From Lutibacter agarilyticus (GTDB lineage: Bacteria > Bacteroidota > Bacteroidia > Flavobacteriales > Flavobacteriaceae): a DNA stretch of 64,000 nt. Every line of letters starts with the position of its first letter. Positions within the stretch are counted from its first letter, which is position 1. Below the pieces are notes generated by a model, which saw only the letters and a program-made list of their open reading frames with translations, ran no database searches and was not told the DNA's origin. Made by a program: the position numbers and the translations under genes. The stretch lies in the NCBI RefSeq assembly GCF_900188235.1, contig NZ_FZNT01000003.1:488333-552332 (forward strand), given 5' to 3'. Positions 19,013 to 28,400 of this stretch are shown piece after piece.

Positions 19013-19076
19013 AAATATTTGGTTTAATTATTCGTTTGTTTTTGTATTATCCCTATAAAAGGAACGAATACAGTAA

Positions 19077-19084
19077 CAAAACTA
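19077..19084 (-). promoter_or_regulatory. Bacteroidetes -7 promoter box for susC (region A)
   Basis: The minus strand reads TAGTTTTG, an exact match to the TAnnTTTG -7 element, 65 bases upstream of the SusC start and inside the divergent SusC/AraC intergenic region. I could not find a well-spaced -33 TTTG, so this rests on the -7 box and its position. Confidence 0.5.
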
Positions 19085-19181
19085 GATAAGATGTTAAAAA
19101 AATGTTAATCGTATTTTGTCAAATTTTTATATATTTACGACAACATTCTACATTAATAGGCAAATATTCCATATAAACCAT

Positions 19182-20054
19182 ATGATTGATAACGCTCACA
19201 GAGAAATTACACGTTTAATACCTGAAGATAGCTTTTTAATTGAAGAAAGAATTAAAGATGATTTTGACTTTCCTATCCATTTTCATCCAGAATATGAATT
19301 GAACTTTATATACAAGGGCAAAGGAGCAAGACGAATTATTGGTGACCATACTAAAGAAATTGATGATCTTGAATTGGTACTTGTTGGGCCAAGTGTTGTA
19401 CATGGTTGGGAATTACACAATTGCACTTGTAAAGAAATCTACGAAATTACAGTTCATATTCATGATGATTTATTGAATGAAAAAACATTGTCTCGTAGAA
19501 TTTTTAAACCTATAAAGGACATGTTTAATAGAGCTAAACATGGTGTATTATTTTCAAAAGAAACTACAATGAAAATGATGCCAAGATTAATGGCGCTTCA
19601 AAGAATAAGTGGTATTGAATATTACCTAGAGTTTATCGCAATTTTAGACGATTTAGCAAAATCAGAAGATCAAATGTTACTTTCAAACTCTTGTGTTGAA
19701 AAAATTGATTTTCAAAATAGCGACAAGATTAAAAAAGTATATGATTATATTCAGGAAAATTTCAACAAAACAATTACTTTAAATGAAATTTCTGAATTGG
19801 TAAATATGAGTCCGGTTTCATTTAACCGATTTATAAAAAAACGAACTGGAAAAACATTTATCACCTATATTAACCATACACGTATAAGCTTTGCTGCACG
19901 TTGGTTATTAGAAACCGATTTAAGTATTGGTGAAATAAGTTTTATGTGTGGGTTTAACAATATCGCAAACTTTAACCGTCTTTTTAAAAAGGAAAAAAAA
20001 TGTACTCCAAAAGAGTTTAGAAATGAATTTGTTGGTACTAAGAGAGTGTTATAA
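19182..20054 (+). CDS. AraC-family transcriptional regulator
   Basis: Probable sugar-responsive regulator of the divergent SusC operon. The ATG at 19182 gives 290 residues (MIDNAHREITRLIPEDSF); the longer in-frame reading starts at a TTG inside the AT-rich intergenic region and is not favoured. The N-terminal part is a cupin-like sensing domain (DFPIHFHPEYELNFIYKGKG, LVLVGPSVVHGWE). The last 100 residues hold two helix-turn-helix units (ITLNEISELVNMSPVSFNRF, IGEISFMCGFNNIANFNRLF) and the AraC signature ending CTPKEFRNEF. It sits head-to-head with the SusC gene across about 170 bases and tail-to-tail with the GH94 gene across a shared terminator. The ligand is unknown; the location suggests a cello- or manno-oligosaccharide. 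Confidence 0.9.
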   Translation: MIDNAHREITRLIPEDSFLIEERIKDDFDFPIHFHPEYELNFIYKGKGARRIIGDHTKEIDDLELVLVGPSVVHGWELHNCTCKEIYEITVHIHDDLLNEKTLSRRIFKPIKDMFNRAKHGVLFSKETTMKMMPRLMALQRISGIEYYLEFIAILDDLAKSEDQMLLSNSCVEKIDFQNSDKIKKVYDYIQENFNKTITLNEISELVNMSPVSFNRFIKKRTGKTFITYINHTRISFAARWLLETDLSIGEISFMCGFNNIANFNRLFKKEKKCTPKEFRNEFVGTKRVL

Positions 20055-20060
20055 AAAATG

Positions 20061-20097
20061 TAATAACTCCTGTAGAAATTTCCCACAGGAGTTATTA
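20061..20097. terminator. Bidirectional terminator between the AraC and GH94 genes
   Basis: A perfect 13-base-pair inverted repeat (arms 20061-20073 and 20085-20097; core AACTCCTGT) lies between two convergent genes. Flanking A- and T-rich bases allow function in both directions. Confidence 0.85.
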
Positions 20098-20127
20098 ACA
20101 ATCAAAACTTAAAACGTAACTAATTAT

Positions 20128-22563
20128 TTATCCCATTATAACTTGAATGGAATGTTTTTTTCCTTTTTCTAAAATTGGAACTATAACACCTTCAATTTCC
20201 TCTCCATTCACAATTAATTGCAATACACCTTTGCTAATATGTTTTGGATTAAAAACTTCAATATTATAAGTTGCTCCTCTAAATTCACGCGTCATTTTAA
20301 AACCATCCCATTTTGATGGAATACATGGATTAATTGAAAGTCCATCATAATCTGGTTTTACACCTAAAATATATTGTGTAATTGCATAGAAATTCCAAGA
20401 TGCAGTTCCTGATAACCACGAATTTTTAGCTTCTCCAGGCTTAAAGGCCTCTTTACCTGCAATCATTTGACAATACACATAAGGCTCTACTTTATGCAAT
20501 TCAGAAATGTCTTCTAAAAAGCTTGGCGCAATTTTGGTGTAATAATCATAAGCTTCGTCTCCACGACCAATCATAGTTTCACCAATCATAATCCAAGGAT
20601 TGTTATGACAAAATATTCCTCCATTTTCCTTATAACCTGCTGGATAGGTAGAAATCTCACCGTATTCAATATGGTATTTTGTAAAAGCTGGGCTGTTTAA
20701 CACAATTCCATACTCACAATCTAAATGTTCTTTAACCGAATTTAACGATTTTTCAACCAAGCCTTCTTCTTTCCCTATTTCAGCCATTGAACACCAACCT
20801 TGAGATTCTATAAAAATCTTCCCTTCTTCATTTTCGTTAGATCCTATTTTTTTACCGTAATAATCATAAGCTCTTAAATACCAATCACCATCCCAGCCGT
20901 GTTTTTTAACGGCTTCAATCATATTACTTACATGAACTTCTGCTTCAACAGCTTCATCATTCTTTCCTATTCGCTTACATAATTTAACGTATTCTTTTCC
21001 GTACATTACAAATAAACCAGCAATCATTAAAGACTCGGCAGTATCTCCTTTTTTATTCCCTGTAGTTTGGAAAGACTCATTTGGATCATTTGAAAAACAG
21101 TTTAAATTTAAACAATCATTCCAATCGGCACGTCCAATTAACGGTAATTTATGTGGACCTAAATTATTTACAACATGGTAAAATGATGCTTTTAAGTGAT
21201 CAAAATGAGGTTTTGCTCTAGACGCATCATTATCAAAAGGAACCATTTCATCTAATAATGAAAAATCACCTGTTTCTTTAATATATTCTGAAGTTGATAA
21301 AATTAACCAAAGCGGATCATCATTAAAATCTCCTCCAATAGCAGCATTTCCTTTTTTGGTTAATGGTTGGTATTGATGGTAACAAGAACCATCTTCAAAC
21401 TGTGTAGAAGCAATATCTACGATACGCTCACGAGCTCTTTCAGGAATTTGATGCACAAAACCAATTAAATCTTGATTTGAATCACGGAATCCCATTCCAC
21501 GACCAATTCCTGATTCAAAAAATGAAGCAGAACGAGACATATTAAAGGTAACCATACATTGGTATTGGTTCCAAATATTTACCATTCTATCTAGCTTTTC
21601 TTCACCCGAATCAATGGTTATTTTTCCTAATAAGTTATCCCAATACGTTCTTAATTCGTTATAAGCAGCATCTACTTTTTCAACAGTGTCAAACTTGGCA
21701 ATCATTTCCTTTGCAGGCTTTTTATTAATCACCAATTTACTTTCCCACTTGTCAGCTTCATCAACCTCCACATAACCCAACATAAAAACATAATCTTTTT
21801 GTTCTCCAGGCTGCAATTCAATTTCAATATAATGTGAAGCTATAGGAGACCATCCGTGTGCTATGGTGTTTTTTGATTTCCCTTCATTTACTACATCTGG
21901 ATTGTCAAATCCATTATACAAACCAATAAATGATTCTCTATCGGTATCAAAACCATTTATAGCTTGATTCACTGAATAAAATGAATAATGATTTCGTCGT
22001 TCTTTAAATTCTGTTTTATGATAAATTACCGAATCTTCTACCTCAACTTCTCCTGTATTAAAGTTACGTTGAAAGTTCGTCATATCATCTTCAGCATTCC
22101 AAAGTGCGAATTCAATAAAAGAAAATAATTTTATTTTTTTTACTTCGGAAGAAGTATTCTTTACACTTACTTTTTGAATTTCACCCCAAAAACCAAGAGG
22201 TATAAATTGAAGAACTTCTGTTTCAACACCGTTTTTAGCGCCTTTAAACTTGGTATAACTCATACCATGACGACATTCATACGTGTCTAGCTCTGTTTTC
22301 ATTGGTTTCCATCCCGGTGACCAAACAGTATCACCGTCTTTTATATAAAAATACTTTCCGCCATCATCAACCGGCACATTATTGTATCTGTAACGTGTTA
22401 ATCTTCTAAATTTGGCATCTTTATAAAAAGTGTATCCTCCTCCTGTATTAGAAGTTAAAGAGAAAAAATCTTCATTTCCTAAGTAATTAATCCAAGGGTA
22501 TGGTGTTTTAGGATTTGTAATCACATATTCCCTGTTGTCATCGTCGAAATATCCGTATTTCAT
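20128..22563 (-). CDS. GH94 cellobiose phosphorylase
   Basis: Predicted to phosphorolyse cellobiose into glucose 1-phosphate and glucose in the cytoplasm. The 811 residues match the family length. There is no signal peptide. The N-terminal beta-sandwich ([38 protein letters not shown]) is the typical opening of cellobiose phosphorylases. The (alpha/alpha)6 part carries [57 protein letters not shown], and [12 protein letters not shown] with the catalytic Asp483. Further on are [31 protein letters not shown] and [19 protein letters not shown]. It is monocistronic by layout, with its own -7 box and a leader containing an inverted repeat. It complements the epimerase/GH130 pathway by handling the cellobiose part of glucomannan. 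Cellodextrin phosphorylase is unlikely given the close match to the cellobiose type. Confidence 0.92.
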   Translation of the reverse strand: MKYGYFDDDNREYVITNPKTPYPWINYLGNEDFFSLTSNTGGGYTFYKDAKFRRLTRYRYNNVPVDDGGKYFYIKDGDTVWSPGWKPMKTELDTYECRHGMSYTKFKGAKNGVETEVLQFIPLGFWGEIQKVSVKNTSSEVKKIKLFSFIEFALWNAEDDMTNFQRNFNTGEVEVEDSVIYHKTEFKERRNHYSFYSVNQAINGFDTDRESFIGLYNGFDNPDVVNEGKSKNTIAHGWSPIASHYIEIELQPGEQKDYVFMLGYVEVDEADKWESKLVINKKPAKEMIAKFDTVEKVDAAYNELRTYWDNLLGKITIDSGEEKLDRMVNIWNQYQCMVTFNMSRSASFFESGIGRGMGFRDSNQDLIGFVHQIPERARERIVDIASTQFEDGSCYHQYQPLTKKGNAAIGGDFNDDPLWLILSTSEYIKETGDFSLLDEMVPFDNDASRAKPHFDHLKASFYHVVNNLGPHKLPLIGRADWNDCLNLNCFSNDPNESFQTTGNKKGDTAESLMIAGLFVMYGKEYVKLCKRIGKNDEAVEAEVHVSNMIEAVKKHGWDGDWYLRAYDYYGKKIGSNENEEGKIFIESQGWCSMAEIGKEEGLVEKSLNSVKEHLDCEYGIVLNSPAFTKYHIEYGEISTYPAGYKENGGIFCHNNPWIMIGETMIGRGDEAYDYYTKIAPSFLEDISELHKVEPYVYCQMIAGKEAFKPGEAKNSWLSGTASWNFYAITQYILGVKPDYDGLSINPCIPSKWDGFKMTREFRGATYNIEVFNPKHISKGVLQLIVNGEEIEGVIVPILEKGKKHSIQVIMG

Positions 22564-22597
22564 GTGTAAAATTTTATTTAAGATTTTTGAAAAAAAT

Positions 22598-22638
22598 TAA
22601 AGTTTAGAGCTCTGGTTAAAAGCTCCTTTAAAACTTTA
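22598..22638 (-). promoter_or_regulatory. Imperfect inverted repeat in the GH94 leader
   Basis: Arms around 22598-22611 (TAAAGTTTAGAGCT) and 22621-22637 (AGCTCCTTTAAAACTTT) pair with a small internal bulge. The element lies between the predicted -7 box at 22675-22682 and the GH94 start, so it would be within the mRNA leader. It could be a stabilising stem, an operator, or chance. Confidence 0.35.
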
Positions 22639-22674
22639 GTTCAAAAATCAATAAGTTGATTTATTTTTATTATT

Positions 22675-22682
22675 CAAAAGTA
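22675..22682 (-). promoter_or_regulatory. Bacteroidetes -7 promoter box for GH94
   Basis: The minus strand reads TACTTTTG, an exact TAnnTTTG match about 112 bases upstream of the GH94 start. No convincing -33 element was seen at the usual spacing. Confidence 0.45.
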
Positions 22683-22838
22683 TATAAGCCTTTAGATTTA
22701 ATTTGATACTATATTGTCATTTTCCAAATAAATCTTTTCTTTGATTTCACCCAATGATAAAATTGATTCCTAATTTGTAATTATTGTATTAAAAACTACA
22801 AACCCTAAACTATATTTTTACCCAAAAGAAAGCCGAAA

Positions 22839-23030
22839 ATGTCAACTCATTTATTTAAATACACCTTCTTAACATTCTTATTCATAATAAGTTGTAATTT
22901 AAACAATAAAAACGGCATCAACAATATTTCTCTCAATAAAATAGATCGCATGTTGGTGAAAAACAGTTATAATTCAATAAATAAATTAAATTTACCTTAC
23001 AGGTATTCCTTAGCTATTTTCAAAAACTAA
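22839..23030 (+). CDS. Possible small lipoprotein, uncharacterised
   Basis: A 63-residue open frame I do not recognise. It starts MSTHLFKYTFLTFLFIISCN, which reads as a lipoprotein signal with the Cys at residue 19, followed by an Asn/Lys-rich tail with no motif. It ends 23 bases before the GH3 start and could be co-transcribed with it. AT-rich DNA produces such frames by chance, and a decayed gene start is an alternative; the credible lipobox is the only reason to list it. Confidence 0.3.
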   Translation: MSTHLFKYTFLTFLFIISCNLNNKNGINNISLNKIDRMLVKNSYNSINKLNLPYRYSLAIFKN

Positions 23031-23053
23031 AACTAACTAAACTATCAATTAAA

Positions 23054-25303
23054 ATGAAAAAATCACTAATCATACTTTTTACTTTTCTAGTATTTAGTTG
23101 TACTAAGAATGAAAGTTCTTCAATAAAAAACAATGACTTAGAAGAAAAAATTGAAAATCTTGTTTCAAAAATGACCTTAGAAGAAAAAATTGGTCAAACA
23201 AATTTAAGAGGAACTTCAAGCAGGGTAAAAGGATCACTTCCTGAAGCATTAAAAGAAGGTGTAAGAAAAGGTGAAATTGGCGCTTTTTTAAATGTAATGA
23301 ATACCGAGTATGTGGATGAATTACAAAGAATCGCTATTGAAGAAAGTCCGAACGGAATTCCGTTGATTTTTGGAAGAGATGTTATTCACGGATTTAAAAC
23401 AATTTTTCCTATTCCTCTTGGACTAGCTGCTTCTTGGGATACGGAAACTGCTAAAACCTCCTCTAAAATTGCAGCTTTTGAAGCTTCGGCTGTAGGAATT
23501 CGTTGGACGTTTGCTCCTATGTTAGACATTGCTCGCGATAGTCGTTGGGGACGTATTTCAGAATCTCCAGGTGAAGATCCTTATTTAGCATCGGTACTGG
23601 GAAAAGCCTATGTAGAAGGTTTTCAGGGAGATTTAAAAAGTCCAACTACCATGGCTGCCTGCGCTAAACATTTTATTGGATATGGAGCTGCCATTGGCGG
23701 AAGAGATTACAACACAGTCGACATGTCTGAACAACTACTCAGAAACGTTTATTTACCGCCTTTTGAAGCTGCCATAGATGCTGATGCTGCAACAGTAATG
23801 ACCGCTTTTAATGAAGTGAATGGCATACCCGCAACTGGAAATGAATTTGTTTTGAAAACAATTTTAAGAGATCAGTTAAAATTTAATGGTTTTGTTGTGA
23901 GCGACTGGAATTCAGCAACCGAAATGATTACGCACGGATTTGCCAAAAATGAAAAACATGTAGCCGAACTAGCTGCAAATGCAGGTATGGATATGGAAAT
24001 GACAAGCCAAGCATACGAACTTCATTTAAAACAATTAATTAAAGAAGGTAAAGTAACCGAGCAACAATTAAATGAATTTGTAAAAAACATTCTTCGCATT
24101 AAATTTAAAATGGATTTATTTGAAAATCCATATAGAGATAAAAATCACACAGGTAATTTTTATGCTGAAGCACATTTAACAGCAGCTAAAAAAGCAGCTA
24201 TTAAAAGTAGCGTACTTTTAAAAAATGAAAACAGTATTTTACCATTACAAAAAAATACAACAATTGCTGTAATTGGTCCGTTGGCAAATGCAAAACGAGA
24301 ACAATTAGGTACATGGTGTTTTGATGCTGAAAAAGAGCACACCGTTACTCCTATTGATGCTTTTAACCAACACAAAGTCAATTACAAATTTGCCGAAGGT
24401 TTAACCTATAGCAGAGATCAATCAACCGAAGGTTTTAACAAAGCTATTAACACTGCCAAAGCATCGGATGTTATTCTATTTTTTGGTGGCGAAGAAGCTA
24501 TTTTATCGGGCGAAGCACATAGCAGAGCCCATATAAATTTACCTGGAGCTCAAGAACAATTACTAAAAGAATTAGCTAAAACAGGCAAACCAATTATTTT
24601 AATAATAATGGCAGGTAGAGCAATTACAATCACCAATATAATTGATGCTATTGATGCTGTTTTAATGGCTTGGCACCCTGGAACTATGGGTGGACCCGCA
24701 ATTTACGAAATGTTGTTTGGCATTAACGAACCTAAAGGAAGGCTACCAATTTCTTGGCCTAAAACTGCTGGTCAATTACCTTATTTTTACAATCATAAAA
24801 ACACTGGAAGACCAGCTGATAGCAAAAATTTTGTACATCTTAACGACATTCCTATTGAAGCTTGGCAAAGTTCTTTAGGAAATACTTCACATTATTTAGA
24901 TGCTGGTTTTACACCTCATTTTCCGTTTGGATATGGTTTAGGTTATACCTCTTTTAAATACGAAAACATTCAAATTTCAAAAGATACCATTAGTTTTAAT
25001 GAGCAACTAACTATAACAGCTAAAATTACAAATACAGGTAAAAATGAAGGTCATGAAACGGTACAATTATACGTTCAAGATATTTTTGGAAGCATTACTA
25101 GACCCGTTAAAGAATTGAAAGGTTTTGAACATATACAATTAAAAAGTGGTGAGCAAAAAGAAGTAACTTTTACCATAACTACCAACGATTTAAAATTTGT
25201 AAATCATAAACTGATAAACGATTTTGAAGAAGGAGATTTTAATATTTGGATTGGTCCAAATTCAGCAAATGGTTTAAAAACTTCATTTTATCTAAAAAAA
25301 TAA
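23054..25303 (+). CDS. GH3 BglX-like beta-glucosidase lipoprotein
   Basis: Predicted exo-beta-glucosidase of 749 residues, anchored by the lipobox Cys in LVFSCTKN (Cys16). Features of the BglX branch: KMTLEEKIGQTN, GIPLIFGRDVIHGFKTIFPI, GIRWTFAPMLDIARDSRWGR, CAKHFIGYGAAIGGRDYN, and GFVVSDWNSATEM with nucleophile Asp284. Then come the (alpha/beta)6 domain (GGEEAILSGEAHSRAHINLP) and a fibronectin-III-like end (FPFGYGLGYTSFKYEN, ELKGFEHIQL). It is one of very few plus-strand genes in this half of the window. Its TAA stop overlaps the ATG of a decayed gluconokinase gene (TAATG), so the two were once probably an operon. Specificity for beta-1,3 or beta-1,4 glucose cannot be told from sequence. Confidence 0.9.
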   Translation: MKKSLIILFTFLVFSCTKNESSSIKNNDLEEKIENLVSKMTLEEKIGQTNLRGTSSRVKGSLPEALKEGVRKGEIGAFLNVMNTEYVDELQRIAIEESPNGIPLIFGRDVIHGFKTIFPIPLGLAASWDTETAKTSSKIAAFEASAVGIRWTFAPMLDIARDSRWGRISESPGEDPYLASVLGKAYVEGFQGDLKSPTTMAACAKHFIGYGAAIGGRDYNTVDMSEQLLRNVYLPPFEAAIDADAATVMTAFNEVNGIPATGNEFVLKTILRDQLKFNGFVVSDWNSATEMITHGFAKNEKHVAELAANAGMDMEMTSQAYELHLKQLIKEGKVTEQQLNEFVKNILRIKFKMDLFENPYRDKNHTGNFYAEAHLTAAKKAAIKSSVLLKNENSILPLQKNTTIAVIGPLANAKREQLGTWCFDAEKEHTVTPIDAFNQHKVNYKFAEGLTYSRDQSTEGFNKAINTAKASDVILFFGGEEAILSGEAHSRAHINLPGAQEQLLKELAKTGKPIILIIMAGRAITITNIIDAIDAVLMAWHPGTMGGPAIYEMLFGINEPKGRLPISWPKTAGQLPYFYNHKNTGRPADSKNFVHLNDIPIEAWQSSLGNTSHYLDAGFTPHFPFGYGLGYTSFKYENIQISKDTISFNEQLTITAKITNTGKNEGHETVQLYVQDIFGSITRPVKELKGFEHIQLKSGEQKEVTFTITTNDLKFVNHKLINDFEEGDFNIWIGPNSANGLKTSFYLKK

Positions 25304-25434
25304 TGGTTATCATAATTATAGGCGTTGGTAGTTTTAAAAAAACTACTAATGCCAAATTATTATCCCAATAAACTGGTATTCCTTATTTTGATGCGGATGA
25401 TTTTCATTCAGCAAAAAGATATCACAACTCGTAA
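25303..25434 (+). pseudogene. Fossil of a gluconokinase gene (gntK-like)
   Basis: Reading from the ATG at 25303 gives MVIIIIGVGSFKKTTNAKLL, a stop at 25369-25371, then TGIPYFDADDFHSAK and a second stop at 25432-25434. This matches the N terminus of bacterial gluconokinase, in which a GVSGSGKTT P-loop is followed about 15 residues later by IP-[FY]-DADDFH. The P-loop is damaged (missing Ser-Gly, altered Gly) and an in-frame TAA interrupts it, so it cannot make an active kinase. Nothing resembling the rest of the gene follows; the next gene is convergent and unrelated. Its ATG overlaps the stop of the GH3, the usual sign of a coupled operon. Part of the damaged P-loop region now forms a hairpin. 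Confidence 0.8.
25321..25353 (+). terminator. Hairpin within the gluconokinase fossil, possible terminator of the GH3
   Basis: Arms 25321-25335 and 25339-25353 pair over 15 positions with a three-base loop. Two of the pairs are G-U in the plus-strand transcript and would be C-A mismatches on the other strand, so it favours the plus strand. There is no long T run after it, which weakens the terminator reading. Confidence 0.45.
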
Positions 25435-25447
25435 AAAAATATTATTT

Positions 25448-26287
25448 CTATTTTTCAAAGGTTAATTGAACAAAAACTGGAAAATGGTCTGAAGGGAATT
25501 TTAATTGATATGAATTGTTTAAAACCGCATATTTTTGAACTATAATTTCTTCGGTATTAGATACAAAAATATAATCAATTCTTTTGGTTGAATTACTTTC
25601 ATAATTGAATGCATTAAATGTTTCTGCAGGTCCAAATGGTATTTCAATTGAAGTTTCATAACTATCCTTCATCTTTGTTTTTAAAAAAGAAATAGCATCA
25701 CTATTAGGCTGTAAATTAAAGTCGCCCATTAAAATTGTTGGTAAATTAGTTGTGTTTAAAATTTCCATCTGCTTTAAAATAAGCTCCAACCCTTTTTTTC
25801 GAGCTATTACCCCCATATGATCAAGATGTGTATTAAAAACCCAAAACTTTTTTCCTGATTCGTTATTTTTAAACAAACCATAAGTACAAAGTCTTGGAAA
25901 AGCCGAATCCCAACCTTTTGAAACAATATTTGGAGTTTCAGACAACCAAAATGTTCCGCTTTTAAGCAATGTTATTTTGTTTTTATTAAAATACAACGCA
26001 GAATATTCTCCAGTATTTCCTCCATCTCTTCCTTCACCTACAAAACTATAATTTGCTAATTTTGTATTTATAAAATTCACCTGATTATGCAATGCTTCTT
26101 GAACGCCAAATATATCAGGTGCATAAAATTTTAGTTGAGAAACCAATATTTCTTTTCTATTTACCCAAGCATTTTCACCATCAGAAGCAACATCTAAACG
26201 AATATTATAAGTCATTAACTTTAAATTCTGACTAAAAGAATTTACATGAAACAATGCTACTAAAATAATTAAGATGTATTTTTTCAT
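25448..26287 (-). CDS. Secreted endonuclease/exonuclease/phosphatase-family hydrolase
   Basis: A 279-residue DNase-I-like fold protein with a Sec signal peptide (MKKYILIILVALFHVNSFSQ). The metal- and phosphate-site motifs of the EEP superfamily are visible: MTYNIRLD (Asn), GVQEA (Glu), NTHLDHMG (His/Asp), MGDFNLQP (Asp/Asn), and a terminal DHFPVFVQL (Asp-His). Family members cleave phosphodiesters in nucleic acids, inositol phosphates or sphingomyelin. Which of these applies cannot be decided, and export argues for an environmental phosphoester. It is the last gene of the ARH-fold/esterase/GH5 operon, 23 bases after GH5, and converges on the gluconokinase fossil. Such proteins recur in polysaccharide loci without a proven role there. 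Confidence 0.82.
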   Translation of the reverse strand: MKKYILIILVALFHVNSFSQNLKLMTYNIRLDVASDGENAWVNRKEILVSQLKFYAPDIFGVQEALHNQVNFINTKLANYSFVGEGRDGGNTGEYSALYFNKNKITLLKSGTFWLSETPNIVSKGWDSAFPRLCTYGLFKNNESGKKFWVFNTHLDHMGVIARKKGLELILKQMEILNTTNLPTILMGDFNLQPNSDAISFLKTKMKDSYETSIEIPFGPAETFNAFNYESNSTKRIDYIFVSNTEEIIVQKYAVLNNSYQLKFPSDHFPVFVQLTFEK

Positions 26288-26310
26288 AAATTAATTTGCT
26301 TCACTAATTT

Positions 26311-27573
26311 TTAATCCACTTTAAAACCCAAACCTTTACAATAGCCAACATTTGGATAATTATTTTTATATAAACTATTTTCTAAAAATGAATTTAATGC
26401 CTTTTGAACTTTTATAATATCTGGTCTATTTTCTCTCATATTTTTATAAGAAGATCGGTCGCTTTTAGCATAATCAGTAATTAAATAGTAATCTTCAGGC
26501 TCATCAAAATTCATAATTCCGCGTGGATTATTCATTTTTTTATAAGGCCAAAAACACCAACTAACCGAGTTTTCATCAAGTAATAATCTAAAATCGTTTA
26601 CCCACTCATCTGTATTTTCACCCGTTTCACCAATATAAATTGGCGCATTTTGCTGATCTCTAAAATCCAGAAATTTTTGAATAGCTTCCTGATTTACATC
26701 AAACCAATATTTATGAAATTCATAAACAATATTGTCATCAATCAATTCTTTAAAAACATCAAAATTTCCACCCCAATTTGAGCCACTTAAAAAGATAATA
26801 TGCTCTTGATCCACTGCTCTTACTTCTTTTACAATTCTTTCATATAACAAACTTAACTGATTGTTTAAAACATCTATTTCATCATTAAAATAATGCGCTA
26901 TCGGCTCATTTACAATATCGTAACCAACTACTACAGGTTCATCCTTGTATTTTTTTGCAATATCCACCCAAATTTTGGTCATTAAATCTTGTGATGATTT
27001 ACTTTTTAACAAATAAGGATACCCATAACTATCATCAATATTATCGCCAGTTTGTCCGCCAGGAGCACAATGCATATCCAATAAAACATACAATTGTTCT
27101 TCACGGCACCAATCAATCAATTTATCAATATATTTAAAGCCTGAATTTCTTTCACCCATATATAAATCGTCTGTAAACATTTTATAATGAAACGGTAAAC
27201 GAATGTGGTTACAACCTATGCTTTTTAAATATTTTATATCTTCATGAGTTATATAATTTTTCAAAAAGCCATTCCAAAATACCTGTAAACTATCAGGTCC
27301 AACCAGTTCGTACAATAATTCATCAATTTTACGAGGTGAGTTTACCTGTTCCATTTTAAACATATAGCCTTCAGGCACTAACCAATTTCCTAAATTAGTT
27401 CCTTTTAAAATTAATGCATTTCCTTTATCATCTACAAATTGACTTCCTTTAGTCTTCAAAAAACTAAGTGTATTTGGAGCTTTTTCTTCAACAGGTTTAA
27501 CTACATTTTCCTTACATGAATAACTTATTGAAATGAATAGGATTGCTGAAAGTGTTATTAAATAGTGTTTCAT
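26311..27573 (-). CDS. GH5-family glycoside hydrolase lipoprotein
   Basis: Clan GH-A glycosidase, 420 residues, with lipobox Cys20 (ILFISISYSCKE). The barrel begins with KGTNLGNWLVPEG, reminiscent of exo-beta-1,3-glucanase-like GH5 members. It carries HIRLPFHY, LDMHCAPGGQTG, YDIVNEPIAHY with acid/base Glu223, FHKYWF, and PIYIGETGEN with nucleophile Glu316, followed by WCFWPYKKMNN. All canonical GH5 positions (Arg, His, Asn-Glu, His-Tyr, Glu, Trp) appear intact. It starts two bases after the esterase stop. In this beta-glucan setting an exo- or endo-beta-glucanase activity is likely, but subfamily and linkage are uncertain. Confidence 0.85.
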   Translation of the reverse strand: MKHYLITLSAILFISISYSCKENVVKPVEEKAPNTLSFLKTKGSQFVDDKGNALILKGTNLGNWLVPEGYMFKMEQVNSPRKIDELLYELVGPDSLQVFWNGFLKNYITHEDIKYLKSIGCNHIRLPFHYKMFTDDLYMGERNSGFKYIDKLIDWCREEQLYVLLDMHCAPGGQTGDNIDDSYGYPYLLKSKSSQDLMTKIWVDIAKKYKDEPVVVGYDIVNEPIAHYFNDEIDVLNNQLSLLYERIVKEVRAVDQEHIIFLSGSNWGGNFDVFKELIDDNIVYEFHKYWFDVNQEAIQKFLDFRDQQNAPIYIGETGENTDEWVNDFRLLLDENSVSWCFWPYKKMNNPRGIMNFDEPEDYYLITDYAKSDRSSYKNMRENRPDIIKVQKALNSFLENSLYKNNYPNVGYCKGLGFKVD

Positions 27574-27575
27574 TT

Positions 27576-28400
27576 TTAATAGTTTTTTTCTTTAGTAATT
27601 CTAGTAACTTCATTTAATAAAAGTGGAAATCCGGGCTGTGTCATATTATGTCCGTAGCCATCTAATTCATAAAGCACCGTTTTGGTATGACCAACAACTT
27701 TCATCATTCGCATTAAATAAGCGTTTTCTTCATATCTCCCTAATAATTCCAACTCACGATCTCCAGTTATTAATAGTAGTGGTGGTGCATCAGCACGTAC
27801 ATGATACAACGGAGCTAAATCGTCAATAATAGGTTGAGTTCCGGAAATTCCGCGTTCTTCACGAACTGTAAAATGTGTAATTGTATGACCGCTAAAAGGT
27901 ATTAAACCCGCAATAGCATTTGCATCAATATGATGAATAGCTAACCATTTTTTATCCAAACCAATCATACTTGCTAAATAACCACCCGCTGAATGACCAG
28001 AAACAAAAATCAACTGATTATTTCCTCCATATTTATGAATATTGTTAAAAACCCAGGCAACCGCAGCTGCAGCATCTTCAATATATACTGGCGCTTTTAC
28101 TTTTGGATATAACCTGTAATTGATACCAATAATTGCAACACCTTTATTTTTTAAGTCTTCAGGAATCTCTTTTTGCCAACTTGTTAAACCTCCTCCATGA
28201 ATCCAAACAATAGTTGCAAAATTCTTGATGTTTTTAGGATAATAAATATCCAATACACAGCGCTCATTTATATAAACATCGGACTGATTTATTGAATCAG
28301 CATAGTAATGAATATTTTGTTCTAATTGATACTCTATTTGTTGTGAAAAACTCTTCAAACAAACTGTAATAAAAACTAAAATTAATAGAATACGTTTCAT
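27576..28400 (-). CDS. Alpha/beta-hydrolase esterase, secreted (HSL/BD-FAE-like)
   Basis: A 274-residue carboxylesterase-type protein with a signal peptide (MKRILLILVFITVCLKSFSQ). It has the oxyanion motif WIHGGG (about residues 66-71), INYRLYP, the nucleophile elbow GHSAGG (Ser137), LLITGDRE (candidate Asp) and a C-terminal GYGHNMT (candidate His). This arrangement matches the hormone-sensitive-lipase/carbohydrate-esterase group that removes small acyl groups. Its ATG overlaps the stop of the upstream ARH-fold gene by four bases (ATGA), so the two are translationally coupled. A role in deacylating a decorated glycan is inferred from context. Confidence 0.82.
   Translation of the reverse strand: MKRILLILVFITVCLKSFSQQIEYQLEQNIHYYADSINQSDVYINERCVLDIYYPKNIKNFATIVWIHGGGLTSWQKEIPEDLKNKGVAIIGINYRLYPKVKAPVYIEDAAAAVAWVFNNIHKYGGNNQLIFVSGHSAGGYLASMIGLDKKWLAIHHIDANAIAGLIPFSGHTITHFTVREERGISGTQPIIDDLAPLYHVRADAPPLLLITGDRELELLGRYEENAYLMRMMKVVGHTKTVLYELDGYGHNMTQPGFPLLLNEVTRITKEKNY

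Noticed and set aside
19116..19181. Upstream TTG start for the AraC-type gene
   Set aside because: It would add 22 residues unlike the family, and the ATG at 19182 begins a normal cupin domain.
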